Origin: Geoglobus sp.
Lineage (GTDB): Archaea > Halobacteriota > Archaeoglobi > Archaeoglobales > Archaeoglobaceae
DNA: 6,103 bases
Direction: 5' to 3'
Assembly (NCBI GenBank): GCA_027019885.1
Contig: JALUWC010000522.1
Coordinates: 1 to 6,103 of the forward strand
This document shows positions 5,594 to 6,103 of this stretch, in pieces. The notes under the pieces are model-generated. The model was not told the DNA's origin and ran no database searches. It was given only the letters and a program-made list of their open reading frames with translations. Position numbers and translations under genes: made by a program. Each line of letters starts with the position of its first letter. Positions within the stretch are counted from its first letter, which is position 1.

Positions 5594-6103
5594 CATCTCA
5601 CCTCTAAAGCAATCACTATCTGCTGCAAAACATCAATGTTGAAGAACCAGAGAACTCCCGCCAGAATACTCAGAAATCCCATTATCAGAGCTGGATAGAG
5701 CATTGAGGCTGGAAGTTCGTCCATTCTTTCTCTGTTTCCTTTCATGTAGAGTGTTTCAATAACCCTGCCGAAGTAAACAAGGCTAAGCAATGAGCTTGCT
5801 ATCATGACCGCAATGAAAACAAATTTTTCTGTGTCAAGAGAGGCGAATAGTATGAACAGCTTTGTCACAAATCCTGCCGAAGGCGGAATTCCTATCATGG
5901 AGACAGCAGCCATTGTAAATGCTGCGGATGACAGGGGCATGGCTTTTCCAAGTCCTTCGAGTTCATCTATATTCCTGACTCCAAGTCTGTAAATGAACCC
6001 CCCCGCCACCATGAAGAGAGTTGCTTTCATGAGGGAATGATTCAGCAGATGAGCGGCTGCTGCATAAACACCCCACCTGCCAAGTGTCAGTCCAAGCACG
6101 ATA
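5593..6103 (-). CDS. MrpD/NuoN-like proton-conducting antiporter subunit (first copy), C-terminal part
   Basis: The reading frame is open to the window edge, so the 5' part is missing. A GTG at 6099 is internal, being preceded in frame by an Ile codon and lying within a membrane-helix sequence IVLGLTLG. About 170 C-terminal residues are seen. They include AHLLNHSLMKATLFM, the conserved His/Lys segment of the family, then GIPPSAGFVTKLFIL, which matches the GxPPxxGFxxK motif before the second half-channel lysine. Two or three hydrophobic helices follow, to the end at the TGA of 5595-5593. This is the normal C-terminal architecture of MrpD/NuoN, without the lateral-helix extension. The stop overlaps the next start (TGATG), so the gene is translationally coupled to the second copy. 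It is presumably one of several D-type subunits; upstream Mrp genes (for example C, B, E-G types) would be expected beyond the window if this is an Mrp cluster. Confidence 0.85.
   Translation of the reverse strand, partial: IVLGLTLGRWGVYAAAAHLLNHSLMKATLFMVAGGFIYRLGVRNIDELEGLGKAMPLSSAAFTMAAVSMIGIPPSAGFVTKLFILFASLDTEKFVFIAVMIASSLLSLVYFGRVIETLYMKGNRERMDELPASMLYPALIMGFLSILAGVLWFFNIDVLQQIVIALEVR
5598..5604 (-). promoter_or_regulatory. Shine-Dalgarno site deciding the start of the second antiporter gene
   Basis: The minus strand reads GAGGTGAGATGATG. GAGGTGA leaves one base before the first ATG and four before the second, which favours the second. The difference is one methionine. The site lies inside the last codons of the upstream gene. 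Confidence 0.65.

Noticed and set aside
2586..5642. Several plus-strand ORFs of 60-135 codons across the antiporter operon, and a further one at 5804-5992
   Set aside because: All lie opposite clear membrane-transporter coding sequence, with no promoter, ribosome-binding site or plausible domain.
6097..6099. GTG at 6099 as the start of the first antiporter gene
   Set aside because: The frame stays open upstream to the window edge, and the residues around it belong to an internal membrane helix of the family.
1..6103. CRISPR array, insertion sequence or transposase
   Set aside because: No regularly spaced direct repeats, no terminal inverted repeats flanking a gene, and no transposase-like protein were found in any frame.

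Overview
The window looks like chromosomal DNA of a euryarchaeon. TATA/BRE-type promoter elements precede the genes, one of them apparently giving a leaderless mRNA. GGAGGTG-type Shine-Dalgarno sites lie at tight gene junctions, T-rich tracts follow transcription units, the tRNA gene does not encode CCA, and the soluble PAS histidine kinase has an archaeal-style 'RHD' H-box. Gene style and moderate GC would fit Archaeoglobales (Archaeoglobus, Ferroglobus, Geoglobus), but that placement is inference; no taxonomic marker other than the tRNA is present.

Layout. (a) 1-410, plus strand: a leaderless small ORF with a ribbon-helix-helix-like core runs in frame into an intact tRNA-Arg(UCU) gene at 334-408 and finds its stop codon only inside the tRNA. 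(b) 411-1104, plus strand: a T-rich tRNA terminator, then a secreted or lipid-anchored zinc metalloprotease-like gene (HEFTH...E) that is broken by two single-base contractions in A-runs, one in the signal peptide start and one near the C-terminus. (c) 1166-2164, minus strand: a soluble PAS-histidine kinase with its own promoter, convergent with the protease gene. (d) 2262-6103, minus strand: an operon of antiporter-like membrane genes, with overlaps or a 1-base gap at every junction. In order of transcription it reads: the C-terminal part of one MrpD/NuoN-like protein (running off the window), a second MrpD/NuoM-like protein, a 75-residue two-helix membrane protein, and a third MrpD/NuoM-like protein with an extended amphipathic C-terminus. 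A T-rich terminator follows.

The operon is the functional core. Three consecutive antiporter-like subunits plus the small protein resemble the end of an Mrp-type Na+/H+ antiporter cluster that carries several D-type subunits, a layout I recall from haloarchaea and some proteobacteria. A respiratory or hydrogenase-linked complex cannot be excluded, because the genes upstream of 6103 are not visible. The kinase lies just downstream on the same strand but appears separately transcribed, and no response regulator is present. The most unusual parts are the ORF-tRNA overlap, the twice-broken protease, the small uncharacterised membrane protein embedded in the antiporter operon, and the missing TM7 lysine in the third antiporter-like subunit.
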